Notes: generated from the letters alone by a model not told the origin. Counted from the stretch's first letter, positions 23,853 to 32,526 are shown. The stretch is DNA of 64,000 nucleotides from Mycobacterium sp. IS-3022 (GCF_001500065.1 NZ_LQIN01000049.1:1-64000), one strand, 5' to 3'. Numbers and translations are program-made.

Positions 23853-25342
23853 CCCCGCAGTTCGCGGTCGTGGTGCCGACGGTCGGGCGGCCGTCGCTGC
23901 ACCGCCTGCTCGCAGAACTCGACGGATCGGCGGGCCCGGCGCCGACGGCGGTGATCGTCGTCGACGACCGCCGCGGGCCGCAACCGCCGCTGTCGATCGA
24001 CTCGCGGCTGCCGGTCAGGGTCCTGCGAAGCGGTGGGCGGGGACCGGCGGCCGCCCGTAACACGGGGTGGCGCGCTGTCGATGCCGACTGGATCTGCTTC
24101 CTCGACGACGACGTTGTCCCGCAGCCGGATTGGTTCGCGGCGGTGTCCGAGGATCTGGCGAAGGCCGAGGTGGAGGCCGCGGCAGGGTCACAGGCGGTGA
24201 TCGAGGTGCCGCGGGTGGGCGGGCGCAAGGCCACCGACGACGAGCGCCGCACCCAGCGACTCGCCGACGCCCGATGGATCACCGCCGATATGGCGTTTCG
24301 CCGCGACGTGCTGGTGACGGTCGGGGGTTTCGACGAGCGGTTTCCGCGCGCGTACCGCGAGGATTCGGATATCGCGTTGCGAATCGAGCAGGCCGGCAAC
24401 ACAATCGTCCGCGGCGCCCGCCGGTGTACCCACCCGGTGGCCGACGCCATGCTGATGAGCAGCGTGCGTGCGCAGGTCGGCAACCGCGACAACGCGTTGC
24501 TGCGCCGCAAGCACGGTAGGCGGTGGCGCTCCGCGATCGGCGAGGGCCGCGGCCGGCTGCCCGCACACTTCATGACCACTGCGGCCGCCGTCGTCGCCGC
24601 CGCGAGCGTGTTGGCCGGTCGATGGCGTCCCGCGCGGTACGCGGCGGCGCTGTGGGGCGCGCTCACAGGCGAATTCGCGGTGCGCCGGTTCTGGTCCGGC
24701 CCCCACACCGTGGGTGAGGGCGGCCGCTTGCTGGTCACCAGCGCGCTGATCCCGCCCGCCGCGGTCGCGCATCGCCTCGCCGGTGAGTGGAGGTTCCGTG
24801 GCGCGCGACGCGACCCTCCGCTGGCGGTGCTGCTCGACCGCGACGACACGATCATCGAAGACGGCCCGTATCTCAACGATCCGGCCGGCGTGCGCCCGCT
24901 GACCGGTGCGCGCGACGGGTTGAACCGCCTGCGGCGCAGGGGATTGCTTCTCGCCGTGGTCAGCAACCAGTCGGGTGTCGCGAAGGGGCTGATCACCCCG
25001 GAGCAACTCGAGGCCGTCAACGCAGAGGTCGACGCGCAACTCGGGCCGTTCGACTCCTGGCAACTGTGCGTGCACGACGCCGACGACCGCTGCGGGTGCC
25101 GCAAACCCGCTCCGGGAATGGTGCAGGCGGCCGCGGCAGCGCTCGCCGTCCCTCCCTCCCGCTGCGTGCTGATCGGCGACACCGGCGGCGACGTGCAGGC
25201 GGCGCTGGCGGCCGGCGCCGACGCGGTGCTGGTGCCGACCCGGCGAACGCTGCGGCACGAGATCAGCGACGCCCATATACGCGCCCGGGTGGCGGCCACG
25301 TTCGACGACGCCGTGGCGCTCGTGCTGAAGGAGTGCCGATGA
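23849..25342 (+). CDS. Fusion of GT2 glycosyltransferase and GmhB-like HAD phosphatase
   Basis: A 497-residue two-domain protein. Residues 1 to about 240 are GT2 (VVVPTVGRPSLHRLL, CFLDDDVVPQPDWF, YREDSDIALR); about 240-320 contains two hydrophobic segments; about 325-490 is a HAD phosphatase with LLDRDDTI, VVSNQSGVAKG, the GmhB-type zinc site C-V-H...C-G-C, KPAPGM and GDTGGD. GmhB removes one phosphate from heptose 1,7-bisphosphate between the two HldE reactions. The fusion ties heptose precursor supply to transfer. It overlaps both neighbours by ATGA. Confidence 0.85.
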   Translation: MTPQFAVVVPTVGRPSLHRLLAELDGSAGPAPTAVIVVDDRRGPQPPLSIDSRLPVRVLRSGGRGPAAARNTGWRAVDADWICFLDDDVVPQPDWFAAVSEDLAKAEVEAAAGSQAVIEVPRVGGRKATDDERRTQRLADARWITADMAFRRDVLVTVGGFDERFPRAYREDSDIALRIEQAGNTIVRGARRCTHPVADAMLMSSVRAQVGNRDNALLRRKHGRRWRSAIGEGRGRLPAHFMTTAAAVVAAASVLAGRWRPARYAAALWGALTGEFAVRRFWSGPHTVGEGGRLLVTSALIPPAAVAHRLAGEWRFRGARRDPPLAVLLDRDDTIIEDGPYLNDPAGVRPLTGARDGLNRLRRRGLLLAVVSNQSGVAKGLITPEQLEAVNAEVDAQLGPFDSWQLCVHDADDRCGCRKPAPGMVQAAAAALAVPPSRCVLIGDTGGDVQAALAAGADAVLVPTRRTLRHEISDAHIRARVAATFDDAVALVLKECR

Positions 25343-26364
25343 ACCGGGCTCTCGTCGCGCGACTGGACAGCGCCGGTGACGTCCTGATCACCGGCCCCGC
25401 GGTCCGTGCGATCGCCGAAACTCACGACGCGGTGACGTTCTTGGCGGGTCCGCGGGGACGGGCGGCTGCTGCGTTGCTGCCCGCCGTCGACGACATCATC
25501 GAGTGGCAGGCCCCGTGGGTCGACTTCGACTCGCCCGAACTCACCCCCGGCCACGTCGACGCACTCGTCAAGCAGTTGCGCGACCTGGCTCCCGACCGGG
25601 TCTACATCTTCACGTCGTTTCACCAGTCGCCGTTGCCGCTGGCGTTGATCGCCCGGATGGCCTCGGTGCCGTGGGTCGGCGCGATCAGCGAGGACTATCC
25701 AGGCACGCTGCTCGACCTGCGCCACCACGTCGACGACGGCGTGCCCGAACCCGAGCGGGCGCTGTCGCTGGCCCGTGCGGCCGGCTGCGAACTGCGCGAC
25801 GGCGACGACGGCAGGTTGCGGGTGAACATCCCGCTGTTGCCTGAGGAGCTACGCGAACTGCTCTGCGCCCCACCGTTCGTGGTGTTCCACCCAGGTGCCG
25901 CGGTGCCCGCCCGCAGGCCGACGACCAAGCGCAGCGCAGGCATGGTGCGCGCCCTGGTTGCCGCGGGCCATCGCGTCGTGGTCACCGGTGACGCCGCCGA
26001 ACGCGACCTGACTGCCGCGGTGGTGGGCGATGCGGCTGTCGACCTCGGTGGGCGCACCTCGCTCGCCACACTGGCGGCGGTCTACGCCGCTGCGACGGTC
26101 GTCATCGCGCCCAACACCGGACCCGCGCACCTGGCGGCGGCCGTCGGCACACCGGTGGTCTCCCTGTTCGCCCCCGTCGTACCCGCGTCGCAGTGGAGTC
26201 CATACGGCAGCAACGTCATTCGACTCGGGGACCAGGACGCCGCCTGCCGGCTGACCCGCGCCCGCATCTGCCCGGTAGCGGGCCACCCCTGCCTGGACGG
26301 CATCACCGACGACGAACTGCTCAACGCGGTCAACCGGATTGGAGGACAGCAATGTTTCCGATGA
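25339..26364 (+). CDS. Glycosyltransferase family 9, ADP-heptosyltransferase-like (first copy)
   Basis: A 341-residue GT9 protein. Signature parts are VARLDSAGDVLITGPAVRAI at the N-terminus, FVVFHPGAAVPARRPT near residue 182, and the donor-binding VVIAPNTGPAHLAAAVGTPVVSLF near residue 255. Family members transfer ADP-heptose to LPS core in Gram-negatives. The start overlaps the fusion gene stop (ATGA), and the end overlaps gmhA by 13 bases. In this context an ADP-heptose donor is likely but unproven. Confidence 0.85.
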   Translation: MNRALVARLDSAGDVLITGPAVRAIAETHDAVTFLAGPRGRAAAALLPAVDDIIEWQAPWVDFDSPELTPGHVDALVKQLRDLAPDRVYIFTSFHQSPLPLALIARMASVPWVGAISEDYPGTLLDLRHHVDDGVPEPERALSLARAAGCELRDGDDGRLRVNIPLLPEELRELLCAPPFVVFHPGAAVPARRPTTKRSAGMVRALVAAGHRVVVTGDAAERDLTAAVVGDAAVDLGGRTSLATLAAVYAAATVVIAPNTGPAHLAAAVGTPVVSLFAPVVPASQWSPYGSNVIRLGDQDAACRLTRARICPVAGHPCLDGITDDELLNAVNRIGGQQCFR

Positions 26365-26930
26365 TCGAAACCCACTTCTCCGCACTGTCGCAGGCGGTCG
26401 ACCACATCGGCGCGGAGGCGCCGAGGCTGGGCGCGTGGGGCAGCCGGCTCGCCGACGTGCTCACCACCGGCGGCCGACTCCTGGCCTGCGGCAACGGCGG
26501 AAGCGCAGCCGAAGCCCAGCACCTCACCGCCGAACTGGTCGGCCGATTCCGCGACGAGCGAATACCGCTGTCGGCGATCTCACTCCACGCCGAGACCTCT
26601 GCGCTGACCGCGGTCGCAAACGACTACGGCGTCGACGAGATGTTCGCCAGGGGGGTGCGGGCACACGGCCGGCCCGGCGACGTGCTGATTTCGCTGTCCA
26701 CCAGCGGCACCAGCCCGAATGTGCTCGCGGCCGTCAAGGCCGCGCATGAAACCGGCCTGACCACATGGGCGTTGACCGGCCCGCACCCGAATCCGCTGGC
26801 CGCGATGTGCGACGACGCTGTCTGCGTCGAGGCGACGACCACTGCGACGGTGCAGGAGATTCACCTACTGCTGGTGCACGCGCTGTGCATCGCGCTCGAT
26901 GGCGTTCTGCTGGGAGCGTCCGATGACTAG
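26352..26930 (+). CDS. gmhA: Sedoheptulose-7-phosphate isomerase GmhA-like (SIS domain)
   Basis: A 192-residue SIS-domain isomerase. It has the GmhA pattern CGNGGSAAEAQHLTAELVGRF (about 41-61), the substrate loop SLSTSGTSPNVLAAVKAA (about 115-132) and the zinc-site region TATVQEIHLLLVH near residue 163. GmhA converts sedoheptulose 7-phosphate to D-glycero-D-manno-heptose 7-phosphate, the first committed heptose step. GGAGGACAGC precedes the ATG, which lies inside the end of the GT9 gene. Confidence 0.9.
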   Translation: MFPMIETHFSALSQAVDHIGAEAPRLGAWGSRLADVLTTGGRLLACGNGGSAAEAQHLTAELVGRFRDERIPLSAISLHAETSALTAVANDYGVDEMFARGVRAHGRPGDVLISLSTSGTSPNVLAAVKAAHETGLTTWALTGPHPNPLAAMCDDAVCVEATTTATVQEIHLLLVHALCIALDGVLLGASDD

Positions 26931-28281
26931 GCCGTTGGTGGTCGTCGGCGACTCGATGCTCGACGTCGACATCGAGGGCACCGCCACCCGGCTCAGCCCC
27001 GAGGCGCCGGTGCCCGTGGTCGACACCGAACGAATCTGGAAGCGCCCTGGCGGCGCTGGACTGGCCGCCGTACTGGCCGCCCGCACCGGTTGCGAGGTGG
27101 TGCTGGTGACGGCCGTCGGCGACGACGCCGACGGTCGGACGTTGACCGATCTGCTGGCCGACGCCGGAGTGCGGCTCGTCGCGCTGACGCTGGCCGGAAA
27201 CACGGTGTGCAAGACCAGGATCCGGGTAGGCGGCCATTCGATGCTGCGGCTCGACCACGGCGACGGGTCGGCGTCCGGCGCCCCGGTGCCCACCCGGGTC
27301 GCCGAGGTGCTCGAGCAGGCCGGCGCGGTCTGCGTGGCCGACTACGGCCGCGGTGTCACCGCGCACGGCGAGATCCGCGAAATGCTGACCCTCGTCGCGC
27401 GGCGGCTCCCGACGGTCTGGGATCCGCATCCGCGCGGAAGCCGGCCCGTCCCGGGTTGCTGGCTCGTCACCCCTAATTCCGCCGAGGCAGAAGGTCATTC
27501 GGCGGATAGGCTGCGCGAACAGTGGGACGCCAAGGGGGTGTGCGTCACGCTCGGCCCGAAGGGCGCGCTGGTGGCCACCGCGAACGGCAGCGCACATCAC
27601 CCGGTCCCCGATTCGGCCGCTCGAGCAGGCCGCGGCGACACCTGCGGCGCAGGCGACCGGTTCGCGATCGCGGCCACCATGTCGCTGGCTGCCGGAAAGG
27701 ACGTCCACGAGGCCGTCGCCGACGCCGTGGACGCGGCGAGCCGGTTCGTCGCCGCGGGCGGCGCGGTGGGCGTGTCGAGCGCCGCGCCGATCGGTCAGCG
27801 CCGTTCGCCGACAACCGAATCGACGGCCATCACCGGGGACATCGCCGACGTGCGGGACCGGCTGCGCAGCCGCGGCGGCACCCTGGTGGCGACCGGCGGT
27901 TGTTTCGACCTCCTGCACACCGGCCACGTCCGGCTGCTGCGGCAGGCCCGCGGACTCGGCGATGCGCTGGTGGTGCTGCTGAACTCCGACGCGTCGGTGC
28001 GCGCGTTGAAAGGACCACGACGGCCCGTGGTCGCGGATCAGGACAGAGCGCGGGTGCTGGCCGCCCTGGCGTGCGTGGACGCGGTGGTGATCTTCGACGA
28101 ACTGTCACCCGAGGCGGCGCTCGCGCAGCTGCGGCCCGACATCTGGGTCAAAGGCGGCGACTACACCGAAGCCGACCTGCCCGAGGCCGACGTGGTTCGC
28201 CGCCACGGCGGTGAAGTCGTGCTGCTGCCGACCGTCGCCGGTTACTCGTCGTCAAATCTGATCGCCGCAGCGCGGTCATGA
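26923..28281 (+). CDS. hldE: Bifunctional heptose kinase/adenylyltransferase HldE
   Basis: A 452-residue two-domain enzyme. The N-terminal ribokinase-like domain has GDSMLDVDIEG near residue 10 and GRGDTCGAGDRFA near 240; it phosphorylates heptose 7-phosphate at C1. The C-terminal cytidylyltransferase-like domain has GGCFDLLHTGHVRLL near residue 325 and a YSSSNLI end, and transfers AMP from ATP to give ADP-heptose. Length and domain order match E. coli HldE (477 residues). ATG at 26923 overlaps the gmhA end by 8 bases. Confidence 0.92.
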   Translation: MTRPLVVVGDSMLDVDIEGTATRLSPEAPVPVVDTERIWKRPGGAGLAAVLAARTGCEVVLVTAVGDDADGRTLTDLLADAGVRLVALTLAGNTVCKTRIRVGGHSMLRLDHGDGSASGAPVPTRVAEVLEQAGAVCVADYGRGVTAHGEIREMLTLVARRLPTVWDPHPRGSRPVPGCWLVTPNSAEAEGHSADRLREQWDAKGVCVTLGPKGALVATANGSAHHPVPDSAARAGRGDTCGAGDRFAIAATMSLAAGKDVHEAVADAVDAASRFVAAGGAVGVSSAAPIGQRRSPTTESTAITGDIADVRDRLRSRGGTLVATGGCFDLLHTGHVRLLRQARGLGDALVVLLNSDASVRALKGPRRPVVADQDRARVLAALACVDAVVIFDELSPEAALAQLRPDIWVKGGDYTEADLPEADVVRRHGGEVVLLPTVAGYSSSNLIAAARS

Positions 28282-28298
28282 ACCGAAAGGAGTCGCAG

Positions 28299-28994
28299 AT
28301 GGCTTTGGGCAACATCATCATCACCGGAGGCGCGTCCGGTCTCGGCGCGGCCACTGTGAAAGCCGTTGCGCGCCAAGGTGGCACACCACTGGTCATCGAC
28401 CGCAACGATCCGCAGGCCGACGACCCGCCAGTGGCGTTCGCCCGCGCCGACCTCGCCGACACCGAGGCCGTCGACGCGGCGGTGCGCAGGCTTGCCGAAC
28501 AGGCTGGCGGTCGGATTCACGGCGTGTTCACCGCGGGCGGCACCGATGTCTGCGGCAAGCTCGGCGATGTCGCAGTCAAGGACTGGGAACGCGTCATCCA
28601 CGTCAACCTGCTCGGCACGGCGGCGGTGATCCGCTCGGCGTTGCCCTACCTGAAGGACACCGGCGGTCGGATCGTCACGTGCGCTTCGACATTGGGCATC
28701 AAGGCCGTCAGCGACGCGACCGCGTACTGCGCATCCAAGTTCGGGGTGATCGGTTTCTCCCGGGCATTGGCGGCCGAGCTGGCGGGCGAGGTGGGGGTCA
28801 CCACGCTGATCCCCGGCGGTATGCACACCGCGTTCTTCGACAGCCGTGATGAGCAGTACAAGCCACCGCCCGACGCCAAGCTCAACCAGCCCGAGCATGT
28901 GGCCGACACCGTGGTTTTCGCGCTGTCCCAACCTGCGGGCTGTGAGGTGCGCGAGCTCGTGGTGTGTGCGTCGACAGAGTCTTCGTGGCCGTGA
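28299..28994 (+). CDS. SDR family oxidoreductase of the glycan cluster
   Basis: A 231-residue classical SDR with IITGGASGLGAATV at the N-terminus, a catalytic serine in CASTLG near residue 137 and YCASK at about 149-153. It is not an HldD-type extended SDR, so it probably does not epimerise ADP-heptose; oxidation or reduction of a sugar carbonyl is a guess. ATG at 28299 follows AAAGGAG; an upstream ATG at 28278 overlaps the hldE stop. Its own stop overlaps the next gene (GTGA). Confidence 0.82.
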   Translation: MALGNIIITGGASGLGAATVKAVARQGGTPLVIDRNDPQADDPPVAFARADLADTEAVDAAVRRLAEQAGGRIHGVFTAGGTDVCGKLGDVAVKDWERVIHVNLLGTAAVIRSALPYLKDTGGRIVTCASTLGIKAVSDATAYCASKFGVIGFSRALAAELAGEVGVTTLIPGGMHTAFFDSRDEQYKPPPDAKLNQPEHVADTVVFALSQPAGCEVRELVVCASTESSWP

Positions 28995-29926
28995 GCCCCG
29001 ACACCATCGTGGTCCTGCGCGCGTTGGGCCTCGGCGATCTGCTCACCGGCGTTCCGGCGCTGCGCGGGCTGCGGCGCGCTCACCCGCATGCGCACATCGT
29101 GCTCGCCACCGGCGAGCGGTACGCGGAACTGGCGATGCTCTCGGGGGCCGTCGACGAGGTCGTCCCGACGCCGGCCCTCGGTCAGTTGCGCCCCGGCAGT
29201 GGGCCGCCCGCGCTCGCGGTGAATCTGCACGGCAGCGGCCCGGAGAGCATCGCCGACCTGCTCACGTTGCGTCCCCACGCCCTGATCAGCCACCGGCACT
29301 CCATGTACCCCGATCTCGACGGACCATTGTGGCGTGTGGAACTGCATGAGGTGGACCGCTGGTGCGCTCTGCTCGAGTGGGCCGGAATTTCCTGCGATCC
29401 AGAGGATCTGACGATCCCACGGCCGGAAGGGTTTCCGGACCGCTCCTCAGTGGTCGTCGTCCATCCGGGTGCCGCGTTCGCCGCGCGGCGCTGGCCGCCG
29501 GAGCGCTTCGCAGAGGTCGCGGCCGCACTGCACGGCCGCGGCTACGACGTGGTCGTCACCGGAGACGCCAGCGAGGTCGGCCTCGCGCGGTCGGTGGCAG
29601 ACGCCGCTGGGTTGCCGCCATCGGCGGTGCTGGCAGGGACTCTCGGCCTGCTCGAACTGGTCGCGTTGATCAGCGACTGCCGGCTGCTGATCTGCGGTGA
29701 CACCGGCGTCGGCCACATCGCCACCGCGACGGGCACCCCGTCGGTGTTGCTGTTCGGCCCGACACCGCCGAACCGGTGGGGTCCCAGGGGGTCCGGACCG
29801 CACATCGCCGTCTGGGCCGGCGACAAGGGGGATCCACATGCCGACCGCCCGCATCCCGGGCTGCTGCTGATCACCGTTCCACGGGTGCTCCACGCCACCG
29901 AGACTCTGCTGAAGGACTGTGCATGA
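28991..29926 (+). CDS. Glycosyltransferase family 9, ADP-heptosyltransferase-like (second copy)
   Basis: A 311-residue GT9 protein distinct from the first copy. It has VVLRALGLGDLLTGVPALRGL at the N-terminus, the HPGAAFAARRWPPERFAEVA acceptor/donor loop near residue 157, and LICGDTGVGHIATATGTPSVLLFG near residue 234. The ArrW-type loop and GDTG motif are closer to canonical LPS heptosyltransferases than those of the first copy. GTG at 28991 is coupled to the preceding stop, and the end overlaps the dehydrogenase start (ATGA). Confidence 0.87.
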   Translation: MSPDTIVVLRALGLGDLLTGVPALRGLRRAHPHAHIVLATGERYAELAMLSGAVDEVVPTPALGQLRPGSGPPALAVNLHGSGPESIADLLTLRPHALISHRHSMYPDLDGPLWRVELHEVDRWCALLEWAGISCDPEDLTIPRPEGFPDRSSVVVVHPGAAFAARRWPPERFAEVAAALHGRGYDVVVTGDASEVGLARSVADAAGLPPSAVLAGTLGLLELVALISDCRLLICGDTGVGHIATATGTPSVLLFGPTPPNRWGPRGSGPHIAVWAGDKGDPHADRPHPGLLLITVPRVLHATETLLKDCA

Positions 29927-31221
29927 ACACCTTTCGGGCGGGTGTGATCGGCGCGGGCTACGTTGGCCTGACGACCGCGGTGTGCCTTGCCGAGCGTGGC
30001 CACGACACGGTGTGCGTCGATGTCGACGCGTCGCGCGTCGACCAGCTCCGCAACGGCGTGCCGCTGCTCGACGAACCGGGGATGGCCGAACTGCTGCGCC
30101 AGGGCCTGGCCGCCGGAAAACTCGAATTCACCGTCGAATACCGGGATCTGGCCGACTGCGACGTGGTGTTCGTCTGCGTGCCGACGCCGAGCGGATCGGA
30201 CGGATCGGCGGACCTGTCCGCGGTCGACAACGCGGTCGATCACCTCGTCACCGTGCTGCGGCCGGGTTCGGTGGTGGTGCTCAAGTCGACGGTGCCGGTC
30301 GGCACCACCCGCCGGATCGCCGAGCGGGTGCAGCAGGCCGGGATTCGGGCGGTGTCCAATCCGGAGTTCCTGCGCGAGAGCCACGCCGTCTACGACTTCC
30401 GCAACCCGGACCGCATCGTCATCGGAGCCGAAGACGCCGACGCCGCCGATCTGGTGTCGCGCGTGTACGGAAACCACGCCCAGACCTTCACGATGAGCCC
30501 GGAGAGCGCGGAGCTGGCGAAGTATGCCAGCAATGCCTTTCTCGCCGTGAAGATCTCCTACGCCAACTCGCTGGCGCAGCTGTGCGCACGGCTGGGCGCC
30601 GACATCGGCGACGTCACCCGCTGCATGGGCGCCGATGTGCGCATCGGCCCGCATTTCCTGCAGCCCGGACCCGGGTGGGGCGGATCCTGCCTGCCCAAGG
30701 ACACCGCGGCCATCCTGCACACCGCCGATCAGGCCGACGTGCGGCTGCCGGAGATCGAGTCCGCCCGCCTCACCAACGCCGGACAATCCGCGCGCGTCGC
30801 GTCGACGGTGTCCCGCGCCATCGGAACCCCGCTCGGCAGGTCCCGAATCACCGCTTTGGGCCTGACATTCAAGGCCGGCACCGCTGATTTGCGCGACTCG
30901 CCGGCGTTGACCATCTGCGCGGATCTGGGCCGGGCCGGCGCGCAGGTCACCGGCTACGACCCCCGACTGCCGGCGATGGACCACACGCGGCTGCGGGCCT
31001 CGTCGATCGTCGCGGTCGACGATCCCTACCTCGCCACCAAGGACGCCGACGCGATCGTCGTGCTCACCGAATGGCCGGAGTTCCGCGAACTCGACTGGGC
31101 CCTGATCGCCGAACAGGCCCCGGGAGCCGTCGTCGTCGATACCCGCAACCTGCTCGACCCGTCGGCGCTCGCCGGCCTCAGATTGACCTACCTGGGAAAC
31201 GGAACCCCTTCGGGCTACTGA
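29923..31221 (+). CDS. UDP-glucose/GDP-mannose 6-dehydrogenase family protein
   Basis: A 432-residue NAD-dependent sugar dehydrogenase. GVIGAGYVGLTTAVCLAERGH binds NAD; VPTPSG, STVPVGTT and EFLRE follow; the catalytic cysteine is in GGSCLPKD near residue 252, and GLTFKAGTADLRDSP marks the UDP-binding domain. It oxidises UDP-glucose to UDP-glucuronate, the substrate of the UXS-like enzyme at 21219, so UDP-glucose is the favoured substrate. Last gene of the cluster, overlapping topoisomerase IB by 7 bases at the 3' ends. Confidence 0.9.
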   Translation: MNTFRAGVIGAGYVGLTTAVCLAERGHDTVCVDVDASRVDQLRNGVPLLDEPGMAELLRQGLAAGKLEFTVEYRDLADCDVVFVCVPTPSGSDGSADLSAVDNAVDHLVTVLRPGSVVVLKSTVPVGTTRRIAERVQQAGIRAVSNPEFLRESHAVYDFRNPDRIVIGAEDADAADLVSRVYGNHAQTFTMSPESAELAKYASNAFLAVKISYANSLAQLCARLGADIGDVTRCMGADVRIGPHFLQPGPGWGGSCLPKDTAAILHTADQADVRLPEIESARLTNAGQSARVASTVSRAIGTPLGRSRITALGLTFKAGTADLRDSPALTICADLGRAGAQVTGYDPRLPAMDHTRLRASSIVAVDDPYLATKDADAIVVLTEWPEFRELDWALIAEQAPGAVVVDTRNLLDPSALAGLRLTYLGNGTPSGY

Positions 31222-32243
31222 CCTTTGGCGACCTTGCGGATCAGGCCCGCGGTGCTGCGGTCGAGCACCTCTTGACGTTCGGCGAGGGTCTTCGTCCGCG
31301 CCGCGCGGCGCACACCTGCGGCGATCGTGAGACCGGACTCGTAGCCCTCGACGACTCTCGGGTCGACGTACGAGCCCCGAGCCACCGCGGGGGTGTTGCC
31401 CAACTCTTCGGCGACCTCTTTCATCACCGCGGACTCGACCCGCTTGGTCACCGTCTTGTTGACCGGTGGGTCGGCGTCGACGAATGCCGCCGCCGCCAGC
31501 ACGGTGCCGTGCCAGGTCCGCAGATCCTTGACCGTGTACTCTTCGCCGACGAGTTCCTTGAACCGGGTGTTGAGGTCGTCGGCGTGGATGTCGGTCCAAC
31601 TGGAACCGTTGCGGCACACCAGCAACCGCTCCGTACGCTGCGGGCGTCGCAACAGCGACCGCACCGAGCGGACCGCTTCGGGATCGTCGATCGTCAGCGT
31701 CCGTCGCACCCCGCTCTTGGCGGGGAAGTCGAACTCGATGGCGTTGCCGTGCAGAGTCACATGCTCGCAGAGCAAGGTGGCGATTCCGTAGGAGTTGTTC
31801 TCCTCGGCGTACTGCTCCGAGCCGGCGCGGAAATAACCGAGGTCGAGCAGGTGCAGTGCGAGCGCGAGTACGCGGTCGCGGCCCAGGCCGCGGCTGCGCA
31901 GATCCGCGGCGATGCGTCGGCGCATCTCGGGGAGCGCCGCCGACATCTCCAGGACCCGGTCGAACTTCTCCTCGTTGCGCTCCTCCTGCCACCGCTGGTG
32001 GTACAGGTACTGACGCCTTCCGGCAGCGTCTGTTCCAACCGCCTGGATGTGGCCGTTGGGGTACGGGCAGATCCACACCTTCTTCCAGGCCGGTGGGATC
32101 ACCAGATCCTTGATGCGTTGCAGCGTCGCCTCGTCGGTGAGCGGCGTGCCGTCGGGCTGGTAGTAGGAGAACCCGCGGCCGCGGCGCACCCGTCGCAGGC
32201 CGGGACCCCGCACGACGCTACGGCGAAGTCGCATGTTTGGCAT
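31215..32243 (-). CDS. DNA topoisomerase IB (poxvirus/mimivirus-type)
   Basis: A 342-residue type IB topoisomerase. The N-terminal domain has FSYYQPDGTPL and IPPAWKKVWICPYPNGHIQAVG; the catalytic domain has AGSEQYAEENNSYGIATL, VKDLRTWHGT and the tyrosine in ARGSYVDPRV near residue 290. It relaxes supercoils through a 3'-phosphotyrosyl intermediate. ATG at 32243 is chosen; 32234 (MRLRR) is close and plausible. It is convergent with the UDP-glucose dehydrogenase gene and divergent from rsbW-sigF across 283 bases. Confidence 0.9.
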   Translation of the reverse strand: MPNMRLRRSVVRGPGLRRVRRGRGFSYYQPDGTPLTDEATLQRIKDLVIPPAWKKVWICPYPNGHIQAVGTDAAGRRQYLYHQRWQEERNEEKFDRVLEMSAALPEMRRRIAADLRSRGLGRDRVLALALHLLDLGYFRAGSEQYAEENNSYGIATLLCEHVTLHGNAIEFDFPAKSGVRRTLTIDDPEAVRSVRSLLRRPQRTERLLVCRNGSSWTDIHADDLNTRFKELVGEEYTVKDLRTWHGTVLAAAAFVDADPPVNKTVTKRVESAVMKEVAEELGNTPAVARGSYVDPRVVEGYESGLTIAAGVRRAARTKTLAERQEVLDRSTAGLIRKVAKGQ

Positions 32244-32471
32244 CCGAGCGCAGCGGGGTATTGAACTCCCACCATGGACAACTCCGGCTTCGCCACGCCA
32301 TCGCAATGTTGGTCGTCACAGGCGCATTCACCGCATCATCGGCGCGACCGACGTTCGGTCGCCGGCCGTGTGATCGAGGTGCGTTCGCCGTCGAGTCTGC
32401 TCCATGACCGGGTTATTACCCGCCTTGACGTGTGGCACACGTCATTGGCGGCGGGTAACCGGAGTACTCGT

Positions 32472-32498
32472 GGTTAGCTGGGATTCGACCTGGGGTAA
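32472..32498 (+). promoter_or_regulatory. Putative SigF-type promoter of rsbW-sigF (autoregulation)
   Basis: GGTTAG (32472-32477), 15 bases, GGGTAA (32493-32498), about 28 bases before the rsbW ATG. In M. tuberculosis the rsbW-sigF promoter is known to be SigF-dependent. The -35 is less perfect (GTTA). The rest of the 32244-32526 gap shows no gene. Confidence 0.6.
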
Positions 32499-32526
32499 TC
32501 TCGCTTCGACATTGCCGGGAGGTCAG

